A model generated the notes under the pieces. The model was not told the origin of the DNA, searched no databases, and saw nothing but the letters and a program-made list of their open reading frames with translations. The position numbers and the translations under genes were made by a program. This document shows, one piece after another, positions 10,218 through 22,922 of a stretch of 64,000 nt of DNA. Origin of the DNA: Rachycentron canadum (Eukaryota; Chordata; Actinopteri; Carangiformes; Rachycentridae); NCBI GenBank assembly GCA_038496675.1, contig CM076655.1, positions 23,671,247-23,735,246 on the forward strand. Direction: 5' to 3'. Position 1 is the stretch's first letter. Every line of letters starts with the position of its first letter.

Positions 10218-10717
10218 CTGAGGAAGAAGAGAGAAAGAGGGAGAGATAAGTTATAAAGCTGCAGTTTGTAAATCAAAATCAGTTGAGTTGACAGGTTGAC
10301 AACAATGACTTCAAAGATCATAATAAGGATGTGAATGTTTGAGGATGTAAGCGCAAGGAAGTAGAAATTAAAAGATGTTCAAGTCTGAAAGATCCATCTG
10401 AGGGAAGGTATCACATGTTTTTATGCATTTTTATCAAGAATATCAAAAAAAGGAAAAGCTGAAAAATATATATTTTATAGTGAGATGAAAGTGTCCAACA
10501 TTTGGCTCCTTTGATTCCAGTTTGTAGTCTTTACTCGAGGGCTGCAGACCTCCTGCAGATGGATGTTTGTACAGGGGGATTGTGTGTGGAGGAGGACGAG
10601 AGGTGGTGATACTGTACATTTATCACACCAGTAAAGCTGACAGCTACATGGCACATTCACGTTTCCCATTAAAGAGTCGGATTCAACCATTTCTTTCACC
10701 CTAATAACGCATCACAT

Positions 10718-11220
10718 GACTTATGCTCCTCCCTTTTTCTTTCATCCTTCCATCTTCTATCAATGCTCCTATTTCAGCTTCAGTTTTAGCCCTTATACCA
10801 ACACCTCTTCTTCCTCCCCATCTTTCTCTCCCTTTCTTGATCTATCACCTCTTCATACTCATCCTCTCTTCCTTCCCTAAAGTATCTATTATTTTTCAGA
10901 TCCCTTCTTCCTTTCCCATCTCCGTGTCCGATTTTTCACAACCATCTCCATTCAAGCTTCTTCCCTCTCACGTCCCCTTCCTTCTGTCTCTCCATCCCTA
11001 CTAATGTTTTGCTTTTGCCTTCACCCATCCCTCGTTCTTTCCATCCTCCCATTGGTTCTGATCAAACAGGAAGCCACAGTTAAGCAACAGAGCAGAAACC
11101 CTCCTGAATCCCCTTCCTGGGTATTAGCTTTCAAATGGATATTAACACAGCTCCACTCCTCATTCCCCACTATCCTTTCATTGTTTTTTTTTTTTTTTCA
11201 TCTGTCTATTCATCCTTTCA
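10718..11220. repeat. pyrimidine-rich tract
   Basis: C/T-rich on the plus strand with short interruptions (the middle around 11060-11150 is mixed). Frames through it are low-complexity artefacts. Confidence 0.8.
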
Positions 11221-11878
11221 TTCCAGTACCTAGCTTCATGACAAGGCTATCAGCTGATATAAATCATCTTAGGGAGAAAATCCCCCCACTTCGCTACGCA
11301 GCGTTCACTCTGGGAGACGACGCTGTGGAAAATACAGATGTGATCGGAATGAGGATTGGAGCGGTCGGATACACCAGCACTTCCTGAACCATTTACACCC
11401 AAGTGACACACATACACAGGGCATCATTTAATGCAATAAACTCTCTGGCAGCCATGTTGGACGTCCTCATCTCTCGGGACACAGCGGCTGTGATCACCTG
11501 ACTCAGTTTGTAAACAAATTCATCCCAGCTGGGGATGAATAAAGTTACTGAAGTGAAACGAACGTGATTTGGTCGTCTCAGTGGAAATGAGGGACGAGGT
11601 TCATGGACTGGACTGAAACTCTCCTGGCTGAATCGTCAGTATCAGAAAAGTTAACTACATCTTCCTTGGTGCATTGCTGTGAGAAACATTAAAATAACAC
11701 TGTTATAATACTGAAATTAAAAAATATGTTTGTACAGTGTAAATCATTTTAATTGGGTCAATTCGGGCTGAATTCAGCAGCAGTGTTTTGTTCCCATTTG
11801 CAAGAACAAAGCATTTTGAATTTGCTTTAGCACTTGTGACTCGCTTCTTCTCCATAGCAACAGCGGCTAAGACTTGTG

Positions 11879-12544
11879 CATATACACACACACACACACA
11901 CACACACTGGTAAAACAGAGGCCTGGACTCCTCTAGACCTCTGAAGCTGAGCTGTGGTATCTGGACCACGACGTTAGCAGCAGATCCTTTAAGTCCTGAA
12001 GTTGTGAGGTGGAGCCTCCATGGATCAGACATGTGGGTCCAGCTCATCCCACCGATGCTGGATTGGATTGAGATCTGGGGAAGAGACTGGGGCCACGTCA
12101 ACATCTGCAGCTACACAGCCCCATACACAACAAACTGTGATGCTCTGTGTTCTGACACCTTTCTATCAGAACCAGCATGAACTTCGTCATCAGTCTGAGC
12201 TCCAGCAGCTCTTCTGTTGGATCAGACCACAGGGTCCAGCCTTCACTCCCCGCCACCATCAATGAGCCTTGACCCCTGACCCTGTCTGTGGTCCAGTGGT
12301 TTTCCCTCCTTGCTGCAGTGTTGGAGAAGCTCTGACCCAGTCGTCACATCACAGTCTGGTCAAAGTCAAAGTCCCTCACATCCTCACACTTGACCATTTT
12401 TCCTGCTTCAACACATCAACTTCAGGACTAAATGTTCTGCTGCTCCCTGATATATCCACTGCTGACAGGTAACCATGGTAACCAGGTAATAATGTCATTC
12501 ACTTCACCTGACAGTGGTCATAATGTTGTGGCTGATCCGTGTAT
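11879..12544 (-). mobile_element. decayed Tc1/mariner-like transposon
   Basis: The right end carries the terminal inverted repeat of a Tc1-like family very common in fish (gtggtcataatgttgtggct then gatccgtgtat) followed by TA. On the minus strand, frames at 11915-12090 give transposase C-terminal pieces such as GLEESRPL and SIQSSIGG, collinear with the family's C-terminal region. The internal part is deleted: the sequence jumps from the C-terminal region near 12095 to the middle of the transposase. At the left end the inverted repeat is replaced by a (CA)n array starting tatacaca, as if the repeat itself expanded. It is non-autonomous and old. Confidence 0.8.
12270..12282 (-). promoter_or_regulatory. 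DR1 match inside Tc1 relic
   Basis: Minus strand GGGTCA-G-GGGTCA. It lies inside the decayed Tc1-like element and appears to have formed by a local deletion in transposase-derived sequence, so chance origin is likely. Confidence 0.25.
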
Positions 12545-13155
12545 ATTCAGCCATTACATGTGACATTTATTCGTCCTTTGGACTCAGTGATGATGCAAGA
12601 ACATCTACAAATATACATTAAACCTGCTGATCCACCTCTAGCTCAACTTTACATGAAGAGCCACATATATCTGAGAAGAACTTTCTGAGAATTATTATTA
12701 TATATTATTTTATTATAGAGAGAAGTCATCATGAATCAAAGTGATGAGGTAAAAGCCTTTTAAGAGAAAAAGCAGGAAATGATCCAGTAGATTGCTGTTT
12801 ATAGTGGCTGTGGTTTGTCATAAAGATATTGATCATTGTCAGGAGGTCACAGTTAACCACGTTTTATTTGCAACACTATCATTGTTTATTACTGTAATGC
12901 TTTAATGAATACAACATTACCACCCAACAGAGCTGGCTGTAACCACAGAATACTATCTGGGTCAAATGACTGAACGGGCTGATCGCCCGCATCACTAATG
13001 GGGCCACCGCGGCCCTTTGTGGGCGAGCCAACTTGGCTCAGAGTGTGTGATGATGTTCCTCTGAGAGTCCCATTGAGGGAAATGAAGAGGAGACTGAAGG
13101 TTTGTGTCTGTGTGAAACATTGAAAACCCTCCGGCAGAGTCCAGGCCCCTGAAAC

Positions 13156-13196
13156 GCTCTACTCTACTCTTCTCCGCTCTACTCTACTCTACTCTG
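13156..13196. repeat. (CTCTA)n pentamer array
   Basis: Imperfect tandem CTCTA units with one variant block (cttctccg) in intron 3. Confidence 0.9.
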
Positions 13197-13253
13197 GACG
13201 CCTTCCAGAGCTGAGCTGGCTGCATCAATGGACGCCTTGTTCTGTGGTGGGAG

Positions 13254-13255
13254 AC

Positions 13256-13282
<27 letters not shown>
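13254..13282. repeat. (CA)n microsatellite
   Basis: Pure dinucleotide array in intron 3. Confidence 0.95.
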
Positions 13283-13286
<4 letters not shown>

Positions 13287-14001
13287 AAAAGTTGCCATGT
13301 TGCAATAACGCATGAATGACAGACAGAGACAAAAGCAAAAGAAAGCACAGACCCATCAACACTCATAAAAACAAGGAGGTAGAACTTCACATAAACACTG
13401 ACAGTCGCACTTAAAAAGGGAAACACATGGAGACAAACAACTGATGTGTGCTCACACACAGCTGGGAAGCACATGAACACACACGTGGCAATTTGTGTCT
13501 GTGCATAACCTGCAGTGCAAAGAGGAAAACAATGTGACTCGCACAACTTCACAGGTAGCGCCAGTTACAGTTACATCATCCCAACTGGACACATGGGTGA
13601 GAGTTTGGATCAAGGTGTCAGACGGCATTCTCCACCGCCAGTCAGTCAGTTTGTAGAAAGAGTTCATGTTTTTCCTTAAATTAATCTTTAATTCCATAAA
13701 TTTGTCCAATTTCCTTTTAATCAGGTTGTTTTATCACACATTTACATTTCATGTGTCTAAACTACATTTAATCTATGAGATACCTGTAACTGCTGCTTGA
13801 CTAGTTTTTATAGGGCCTCCACATACTTCATTTACATGCAACTCAGTAAATAAATGTAATTAGATTGAATTAGAATTATGACTGGTTCATATATTGATGA
13901 TATGTTGATGACTCATAAATAAAATATGGATATGGATCTTTAATGAGAAGCCAATCAAGCTAATAAGATTTAAAACAGACTGATATGTGTCCTGTACATG
14001 A

Positions 14002-14004
<3 letters not shown>

Positions 14005-14036
<32 letters not shown>
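14005..14036. repeat. (CA)n microsatellite
   Basis: Pure dinucleotide array in intron 3. Confidence 0.95.
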
Positions 14037-14039
<3 letters not shown>

Positions 14040-14146
14040 GCAGGACAGTACCCGCCTGCACCAGTAGAGGGCAGCGCCACACTCGCCTTGAACACATGAG
14101 TGACAGCAGTCATGTGACAGTGAAGCCTAAATTGATGCAAATAGGT

Positions 14147-14148
<2 letters not shown>

Positions 14149-14222
<74 letters not shown>

Positions 14223-14223
14223 A
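14149..14223. repeat. compound (TC)n(AC)n microsatellite
   Basis: A TC array (14149-14198 with one G) runs directly into an AC array (14198-14223). Confidence 0.95.
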
Positions 14224-15118
14224 TCTTGCAGCTTCAGTAGAGTAAACAGCATAATGTTATTACACCAGGCTTTTCTGTGTGAGTGGACGTGAATGTCAGG
14301 CTGCTATTTTTTGCCACTGATAGTGTACACAGTGGAAACACGGCCAGGACGCAGGGCGATGAGATTTATACACAGTAAAGTGAGATATGCTGCTCTCTGT
14401 CATGGGTCCTGGAATCTGTCCTGGATTTCCTGGGAGCATCACTGGATTTAGAGACAAGTGACTCATTCAGGGAATATGATTATAAATGAGTCAGAATTAT
14501 TATCCGTCTTGTTTCAATCATGGAGAGATTTTCGAAGAGGAAACGGGGCTGAAAACGCAAAGGAAAAGACTTTGTCATCACAGCGCTCTGATAAAAATAT
14601 AGGCATCTATGTAGAGTAAACAGTGATTAAAATGATGAGAAGTTTGGTCTTACTACAGTTCAATGGCTGATACAAATAGATATTAATAATACGAGTGCAG
14701 CTTTTAACAGAGACAGTAGCGATACAAAGCTGTTGCGTCACTAATAAACACTCCTCACGATGCTATGTTAGTATATCCAGGAAAAACCCGCCCAAGTGGG
14801 ATGTAACAGCAATATTTTCTTTTGAAAGTGACATTATAATTGCATCCCTACTCACACGTTGTTGCATGACTATTTAAAGTGGATGCTAAGTGGAAAAAAC
14901 AAGTTTTGTGCTGCTCTGTGAAAAACATCCTGTTCACCAGTGTTCCTGATATGCATTTCCTAAATTCACATATTCCCCCACAGCTATAGGATCCTGACTT
15001 GCTGTGCTAGTCACAAATTTACTGCCTGGAGGCGCTACCAAGATGGTGCCCAAGGGAAACGATCTCAGAAGTTGTAGTAGCAACATCAGAGGTAGAGGTA
15101 GAGGTGGTGGTAGCCTGG

Positions 15119-15220
15119 CAGCAGCAGCAGGAGGAGGAGGTGTAGTAGTAGTAGTAGTAGTAGCATGAGGTTGTGTGACAGAAAAAGGGAGCCCTGTGTG
15201 TGTGTGTGTGTGTGTGTGTG
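15119..15220. repeat. compound trinucleotide plus (TG)n block
   Basis: GCA units, then GAG units, then GTA units (15119-15164), followed after 30 bases by a TG array (15195-15220). Frames here give poly-Ser/Tyr/Thr artefacts. Confidence 0.9.
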
Positions 15221-16924
15221 CAGGGAAACTTTGGGAAAAGTGTGTTATCTTGCCAGCTGTCAGAGGAATGAAGCAACAGCCAGTTGACTGAGCGCTGTGT
15301 GTCTGGGGGATAGAAACGACTTCTTCAGCTGAACTGTTGGAGCATTCGAGGAAAAACAAGCCGGAGCGACGCGTACTGCTGGTGCATGATAAATCACGGC
15401 TGGGTGGGTAGGGGTAGGTGGGGGGCAGGTGGGGGTAGATGGCGGCCTCTGGAGTGACCACTGCAGCAATAAAATGCAGGATAAATTATTAGCATTTACA
15501 TTTCTGTAACATGCAGGGCACCAACTGTAAATCACGACACACTAAATCACTGATAACTGGAAACCTTCGCCACACCTCAAACAGGTTTGATTCACGTGCA
15601 GTCAGGAAAACTGGAACTTCTCCTGCAGCACGGAGCTGCGTTTATCTGGAAAGTTCAAGGGAAAGTCCACTCCCATCTGTCCCTGAACTCCACACCATGA
15701 CTTCCCAATCTGCCCTTTAAGCATCTAACTGCTTCTTGAAGCTACATGAAAAATCAATTCCGGTTGTATTTGAAAATAAAAGGACCCAAAAAAAAAAAAA
15801 AAACACAACACAGAACAGAAATGATGGAGGGGCCTTTAATCTGTTCTCAGTCATTCTTATTTGACCTTCAGGGTCTTTTCACGGGGGTGAAAACCGGCCG
15901 CTGTAACTGATTAACCAGCCTCCATTCTGTCTTATTTTGACACAAGTTGACTGAGTCAACAAGGTTAAACAAGGGCAGGGTGATAATGAGAGTGTGAGGG
16001 CAACAAAGTTTTTCAACACAACAGTGAAGACGATGGCATCTGGTGGTTCGACCTCTCAATATCGCCGACCTGTTGTTTTGGGCTAAACAATGCCTCCATG
16101 GCATTTAACAGACTGCAGCAACAAAGCTCAGTCCTGTGTGGCTGTGTACTGTTTGCTGTTACTATGCCAGCATACAATAAGCCACACACTAATGGTTATC
16201 ACTAGGCTTGGTATTTCTTGGCTTCTTCAATTGCCAAACAACCCTGATTACTGTACTAGACCATCTAAGGTCATTGAAGTCATTATCATTTCCACCAATT
16301 TGGAAGGAATGCCACTTCCCCTGGTCATTTTTCTCTCTGATGCTGGTCAGATCCTGTAATGCTACCAACAGTGGTCATCCTGTCCTGTCTGAAAGAAAAA
16401 CTCTGGTTCATTACTGCTCTAATTTTTAATTTTGTATCTTCAGCAGTTGGCACCTTCCGAAATCTTGGCGCATTATACTTTCTGCAGCTGTGCACAGCGA
16501 TGATTTCCCTCTGTAAAGAAGAATAATCACTGATTACAGGTGCACTCACTTGAGGTTGTACCTTTAAGTTGAGAGGAAGCTGATCCTCCAAAACCTGTAT
16601 GATCACCTGACAGCACCTCGCTCTCTGACTGTTTTCTGAGGGATCTGATAAAAAATTCAGCAGATTTTAGGTAAACACAACCAAACCCTGACTCTTTCCT
16701 ATTTGTGTTACTGTTAAACCACCCATCCTTTAACTTCCAGTTGTTAAAATTTCTCTAGAAGCATTTATTTTTGTTGTTTTTCCCTTCACCCTAACACATT
16801 TCTCTCGCCTAAAGATAACTCCTCGCTGAACAAGGAGTCCTGTTGCTCACTGTTGACTCCTCCTGAACCTTAAAGCTTAACAAATCTCTGCTGACTTCAC
16901 TGACAGACTTGTTTTATAGTTGAA

Positions 16925-17250
16925 TTCAGTGTGTAATTGCAAATGGGAAGGCAGCGCAGCTCGGTGAATATTTACGCTGTAGGTATTCAAGCCATCCGAC
17001 ATGACTCACGGCCGCCAAACAATAGCATCTTTGTAGGCCGTCGCTAAATCAGAGCGCACAAAAAAAACCCCTGTAAGACGCCCCCTTTGCTGTGAAATTT
17101 AAGTCAAATTAAGGAAGCGGGCTGGATTCATCTTGACAAGTGCAATAAGGCCACATTACAGCAGTAATCATAAGTCATTTATTGCAGTGAAATAGCTTCC
17201 TGCTTCAATTAAGCTCCAGAGCCGGCATTCTCCTGACAGCAGGGTGAACC
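16925..17250. other. candidate conserved non-coding block
   Basis: About 320 bases free of low-complexity and rich in complex words (gccgccaaacaatagcatct, 'aatcataagtcatttattgc', 'caattaagctccagagccgg'), with homeodomain-like TAAT and SOX-like ACAAT cores. Called by appearance only. Confidence 0.3.
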
Positions 17251-18575
17251 GTGGGGGAAAGTAGGGCACAAGATTCACTGCAGAGGGATACGGCAATTTG
17301 TTGTTCCTCTGTGATGAGATGGAGGTTTAGTATTTTTACGGAGGACGTTCAGGGTTCAGGTGCAGGCAGGAGCTGAGAAAAAAACAAGACCTGTTCCTAG
17401 AAGCCTGGTTCAGGGAACGATGGAGGGGCCCAGAGAGAGAAAAGAGAGAGAGAGGCATCTGTGCAGCACTGTGTGAAAAGGTGGGGGGGGTTGAAAACAA
17501 GCAAACTCACATCAACTTGACCACGTGCTGGAAGACCACACACACGTTTGGAATCATACACTTGTGAGGCCTTTCAACTCTGATCCTCAAACCTGAACCT
17601 GATCTGGTTTTGAAAAGGAAAAATCTTTTTTTTTTTTTTTTTTTTTTTTACAACGGACGTCTTATTCCCAAAGTTTTATCAGTTACTAAAGTGCAGTCTT
17701 AGTATTAGCTGATGTGATATGTGAGAACACAACAACATGACTACGACAAAGTCCAAAATTTAAGTGAGAGATGTTTCCGTGTTTCAGAAGTTTATTTGCT
17801 GCTTTAAATATTTTTAATTAAGTGAATTTTCTCTTTGGTTTCTGAACATAAGCTATGTTTTGTTTCTTGCCAAAACCCATTTTTCACATTATGGGTATTT
17901 CTTTTGTTATATTTTTAGACAGAAGGAGTAATCTTTATTGCTATTCCCTTGTGAAAATAATAAATAAAAAAATCCACCTTAAGCTAAGCTCACTACTATT
18001 GCTACATCTATAACTAGCTGCAACTCAGTGCTGACATGAATTTAATTGAAAACTAGTCACAATTCTGGTTGTTACCCCAAACTATAGAAAAAGCATCTGC
18101 AGCGCGTCCTCAGACGAAAGGGTTTCAAACTTGACACGTGCTCCCTAGAAATACTGAAATATAACACACACACACACGGGACGGGACTGGATGAAAGGTT
18201 ACTGTGTGCCTCAGCGCCCCTCTGCTTTCCTGGAGTTAAAGGCGGACTTTGAACCTCGTGGGCCAATAAGGGGAACATCAAGGTTAGCAAACGCGACACA
18301 GATTAAGATACTGGGGAGAAAAAGAAGAGAGGGAGCATGGGAAAGGAGAGGTAGAGCATGGGAGTGGGTGGTGTTTGAAGCAACTATTAAAGGCACCACT
18401 TTAATGGACGGTGTTTTTTTAGACTTGCAGACCGCTGACAAAAAGAAACATGAGGGTATTTGAGGTGAGAATGTCAAGTTCTTCACCAGGGGTAAATGTT
18501 CAGCTATTTGAATGAGGTTGGAGCCCCCCAGGGGAGATGGGAGTGAGTCTACCAACAGTATAGAGGTGCTCTTAC

Positions 18576-18776
18576 TAGTGATGGGTCCTCTGTCTCTGCC
18601 CCAAGGGACTGGCTGAAGTCCTCAGCACTCAGAGGAAGACTATCCTCTTCCTCCTCTTCCTGATCGGGCTCCTCTTCCAGGGCGGGGAAGACGGAGAGCC
18701 CGCCCACCTCGGCATCCACCATGCCATCTAAACTGTCAGTCAGGGCGGCAAGCAGAGCCGCATTCTCCTCTTCTAT
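18576..18776 (-). CDS. ppargc1b: ppargc1b exon 3, acidic Leu-rich segment
   Basis: The 201-base exon (67 codons, phase 0/0) encodes IEEENAALLAALTDSLDGM, then GGLSVFPALEEEP, a Glu/Asp run, and ETEDPSL at its end. ENAALLAALTDSLD aligns with ENEALLAELTKTLDD, and LSVFPALE with LAAFPALD, of human PGC-1beta, so this is the second half of the N-terminal activation domain that recruits CBP/p300-type acetyltransferases. The acceptor is ctccctgcag and the donor is gtaaga. The last Leu contributes to the LXXLL box completed by exon 4. Confidence 0.95.
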
Positions 18777-18920
18777 CTGCAGGGAGTCAAGCACAGCGAG
18801 AACATGAGTGAGAACACAGAGACTGTACAGGTCAAAGGAAAGTCTGAAACTGTCTCATCACAAAGTCTACTCAGTGGTTTTTATTGAAAGTTCATCATGA
18901 ATTCCTTCATTTCCCATTAT

Positions 18921-18929
18921 TCAAGGTCA
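18921..18929 (+). promoter_or_regulatory. exact ERR-type half-site TCAAGGTCA
   Basis: The extended half-site TCAAGGTCA, the consensus for estrogen-related receptors, lies 145 bases upstream of exon 3 in intron 2. ERRs are main partners of PGC-1beta. A nine-base match is expected by chance about once in this length, so the weight is low. Confidence 0.25.
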
Positions 18930-19136
18930 TTAAAATGAAGCAGTATTTACTTCTTTCTCTCTCAGCTGCTGTGACCATAAAAGAAGAGATTTTCCATTGA
19001 AGAATGATGACAACCACTTATATCCTAAAATAACTGGCCACATTGCATTCTGGTCTATTCCCTCCTGTGTGATTGTTTAATATCGGCCATTTAAAGCAGC
19101 CCTCTCTGTTATTTATTCACATTAACTGTTGATGTT

Positions 19137-19400
19137 TTAGATCACTGGGGCATTGGTTTGTGTAGCAGATACAAACCTCTCGTGACAAATAGAGATTTTT
19201 AAAATCTTCTGTGTGACCCTGTGCAATCCACAGATGTGAAATAACGGCCATTTAATCTTGAGCATTGACTGTAAATAAAGAAATAAAGCCTCCCTGACGT
19301 CCCCCACAGGTTTCTGAGGAGCTACTTTGAAGCTCAGAGTGGGCTGCTTCGTTATTGCCGTCTTGGCACTGCCCAACTCCACCTAACTACCAGCTAATCG
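19137..19400 (-). repeat. dispersed fish repeat, possibly family B
   Basis: On the minus strand it shows 'gtggagttgggcagtgccaa', 'agacggcaat', 'gaagctcctcag'-like words, then 'gggggacgtcag' and 'tttatttacagtcaatg', in the order of a fish repeat that ends 'tatacagtctatg'. The assignment to family B is tentative. Confidence 0.4.
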
Positions 19401-19821
19401 AATCTAAGCCCCAGAGGTTGATGCTTGGTTTTGACTCACTGAGACAGTTGGAAACTTGGACTCTGGCTGTGTCCGAAATCAATTCACTCCTCCCTACTCA
19501 GTATTCGTGGACAAATACTTTAATACTTGGACTATACAGTGAGCTCATCCCTAACCTTCATGATGCATTATGGGATATTTGAGTCCACTACAGGGTATAA
19601 TCATTGTCACTATACATTCAGACAGAACTACAAAATGGCAAACTCCCTCTATAGTGGACTACAGAGGGAGTAGTGAGTGAATCCACCTTTGCTGAATCAC
19701 TCCCAGAATCCCCCTCTCCTCTATCTTCCTCCTCTATTCAACACTTAATCAGCTGTTATCTGAAGCCCACTCTTGCTTCTCTTCCATCCTGTTTGTTAAC
19801 ATGGCCAGGGTAATCTAACCC

Positions 19822-19834
19822 TGACCTTTGACCT
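19822..19834 (-). promoter_or_regulatory. exact DR1 (PPAR/RXR/HNF4-type) site
   Basis: Minus strand AGGTCA-A-AGGTCA in intron 2, the same 13 bases as the site at 29491. The flanks differ, so it is not obviously a copy of the same repeat. Function is inferred. Confidence 0.45.
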
Positions 19835-22800
19835 CATTATAAAGAACAATACACAAGTTTGCTGAAACAGGAGTTTTGCTTTCAGAAATGGTTATCGACC
19901 GCTCTTTCATCATGATTAATGTGATTCTCTTTGACTGCGATGGTGCTTGAAAACAGCCTAATTTGAAGATCTGAACATACACATCAGAAAAATATTGTTC
20001 ATGTTTAATTTCAGTCCAAAATGTGCCCTATCTCCACCCCCCCTGCATCCCCTCCTGTTACATCCACACAGGGGTTGTTTACTGTTATGGAGCTGCCATC
20101 TTGCTGAGAGCAGAGTCTGGTGGAGAGGTGATAGCATGGCTGGCCTACGGGAAGCCACTGAGCTCCATTCATCTGTCTCTTCCTTTTATCATCCAGCTCT
20201 ATCTGTTCCCGGCTGCCAAACTATTTATTATTAAATTTATCCTCTGTCTCTCCGGCTCGCCGGCGCTTTTTCTCTTTCCTGGGTTTTGCAACTTAAGAGT
20301 CTGAAACTCTCTGGTCGATGTCAGGAACATACTCAGAGTCAAAGTTAAAGTTTGAGGGGGCATTAATGATGCTACGCCTGATAAATATAATATATTTCTG
20401 TTTCACTTAATTCGCTAAGTTTTCTGCACCATCCTACATCCCCAGCATGAGTTTGAATCTAACCTTTGACACGTGGTTTTAAAATAATTTCTATCTTTTC
20501 ATTCTTTCCATTTTATATTTTCTATGTCTTCGTCCATCTCAGTGGATATATCAGTCAGATCATAATCAAAACTTTATCATATTTATATTACCTGACTGCA
20601 GTAATTAGATCAGATGCATTTTAAAGAGATTTCTTGGATGTTAATTAGCTTCAACTCAGGGTAAAAGAAACAGAGATGGAAACAGAGAAGGAGAAAAAGT
20701 TACATATAATTAATTATTTGACAATGTAGATATAATATATATAATAATAATATAATCCTAACATTTCTATCTTAATCCATTTCTCTCCCTCTCCAAGGTT
20801 AAATGACGTCCGACCACACACAAACACAGATCAATCTGGTCCGACATGGGATTAGATTCCGATACACTACTGTAAATAAGTGGCGTATTGATGAGCGGCA
20901 GAGAATCAGAGACACAGGGGGCCTCGTCCTCATCGGCTTATCACTCCATCCATTACTCTGTGTTCATAACCCAACGCCGTCTGACCGTCTGCTCCGCTGT
21001 AGCCTATTAGTCTGATCAATACAGTATCGGCTAAAATATAACATAGTGGAGGAACGACAGGGGCAAGGTTATTAAAACTGATGGAAAGTATGATTTTTTC
21101 TTAGAAAAGATGATAAAGAGGACAGTGGGAAGAACTGAAGTATGAATACAAGCTACAAGGGCACAAAAGTTGAAGAGAGAAGAAAAGGAAAGCAGCATGT
21201 CAAAACATGAAGGAAATAGACGTGAAAAAGAAGGTGATGGGGGTGTGGGGGGGTTAATAAGGAAATGTACCAGAGGTGCAAAAAGTAAATCAGATAAAGT
21301 CAAAAATGAATTGGAAACAAGAGCTCAACAAACAGATAAGAGACAGCAAGTACAATAGTTAAAGTATTTGTGAGACGAGGTTGGAGAGAAATAGAGATAA
21401 ATGTGTCATGTCTTCTTCTTTGTCTCCTTTTTTCTCTTAAGTCTTTATCAGTTGAATGCTGTCAGCAGCAAATCACAGTAATGAAGCTCCTTGCTCTTGT
21501 ACCTTTCTCATAAAGATTATGGCGTCAGTACAAATATCTATTACTGCTGATGTAGCGCTTTGGAGTCGGTCCTCAGATACCAACTGTGTCGTAAAGTTTT
21601 GTTTTGTGTCGGCGGCAGGAAGACAAACAGTCACTCAGGCGTCGGCTAATGGGGATTGAAATGAGAATAAAAACTGAGAGATGGTCTGTGTTTACTTCAC
21701 CTACATTCCCATCATGCCTTGCCTATTATCCTTTAACCAATTCTCTGTGGTGCATCGCAACATTAGAGCAGTTTTCACCAGGAGAGTTGCATTACATAGG
21801 CGATGATCTGGACCTAAATGCTACTTTATCTCTCTGTTGTCGTTGTTTTTACTCCCGGGATGCACTCAATTTAGCCTCTGTAATGGGACAGTGAGACATA
21901 ACTGGGGCTGGAAACATATAGACAATCAATGATCCGGGTGTTGGTTTCAGATAGAGGAAAACAAGGAGGGTGTTCCCTGAATTCATCCGGCAAGGGCGCC
22001 TGATACTGGAGCCTCAGGTCTTTCACTGGCGCTGTAGTAGCAAATCCAAACTGATGGACTGCTTCCGTCATCATGTTACACACAGCGTAACTGGCACTTA
22101 CTTCCTTGGCAGTGCCCTCTGATGCTGCAATGGGATCGGGTGAAAGGTCGAGGCTTTGCACATTTCAACGGCAAAGAAAACTTTGGCCCTGAAGCCAAGA
22201 TTTATTTAAATGTACAAATCAAAGTAAATGTAAATTATGTTACTTCCTCTCAACGCCGGACAATGGAAAACGTTCTGACCAATCACTTGGAGCCTCAGTG
22301 GGACTGAGCCACAACATCAATTCCACAGTTAATTATAAGCATATATAAACTTTTGAAAGGTGGTCTCAATACACAATGGGTTCATTTAGGGAGCCTTCTA
22401 TTATTGCTGAAATACTGATGTTGTGTTTAAGGTTCGAGCAGGATGTTTTTCCTCAATCAAATCTGATTAAAAACTTTCCATTTAAACTGTGGCCACAGGA
22501 TGCAAACTTTGTGGATTAGTCTTAAACCTCAAGAAATCTGGACTTGAATTTGTTGATGAAGTGGGTTTTTTTTCTTGTGAAAGGGTTTTTTTGTGCCTTT
22601 AACTGTATTTGGATCAATTACTTGATGAACATAAAACCTTTTGTAATAATTTAACAACACAAAGCAGCATTTGGTTTGCCCGTCTTTTAAGAGATGATGA
22701 AAAGGGGTATATGAACGCCATGTTTTTTTTTTACTGGCTGACTTGAAATTCACGAATATTGGACTTTCCAACTGGCATTTAAAATGGATGAGAACAACAT

Positions 22801-22922
22801 AACTACTGTTTAAAATCCGCTAAATCTAAACAACTGATTCTTAGGTCAAGGTTATCAGTAAATAACTCATTTTCAGAGTAACACCAGTGTAATTGAACCG
22901 TGTTTTGCAGATGAAGCCTCAC

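Larger units (their letters stand above)
10218..18575 (-). other. intron 3 of ppargc1b
   Basis: An 8.4 kb intron. Contents: a pyrimidine-rich tract (10718-11220), a Tc1-like relic (11879-12544), a pentamer array (13156-13196), CA/TC arrays (13254-13282, 14005-14223), trinucleotide and TG arrays (15119-15220), and an unusually structured block at 16925-17250 that may be a conserved non-coding element. The stretch 15500-16900 holds nothing I recognise. Confidence 0.8.
18777..22922 (-). other. intron 2 of ppargc1b
   Basis: A 4.1 kb intron. It has an exact ERR-type half-site at 18921-18929, a dispersed repeat relic at 19137-19400 and an exact DR1 motif at 19822-19834. The rest (20350-22900) is AT-rich and without recognised features. 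Confidence 0.8.

Noticed and set aside
14934..15461. 175-codon minus-strand frame
   Set aside because: It is carried by TG and GTA/GAG/GCA repeats; poly-Thr, Pro and Leu runs only.
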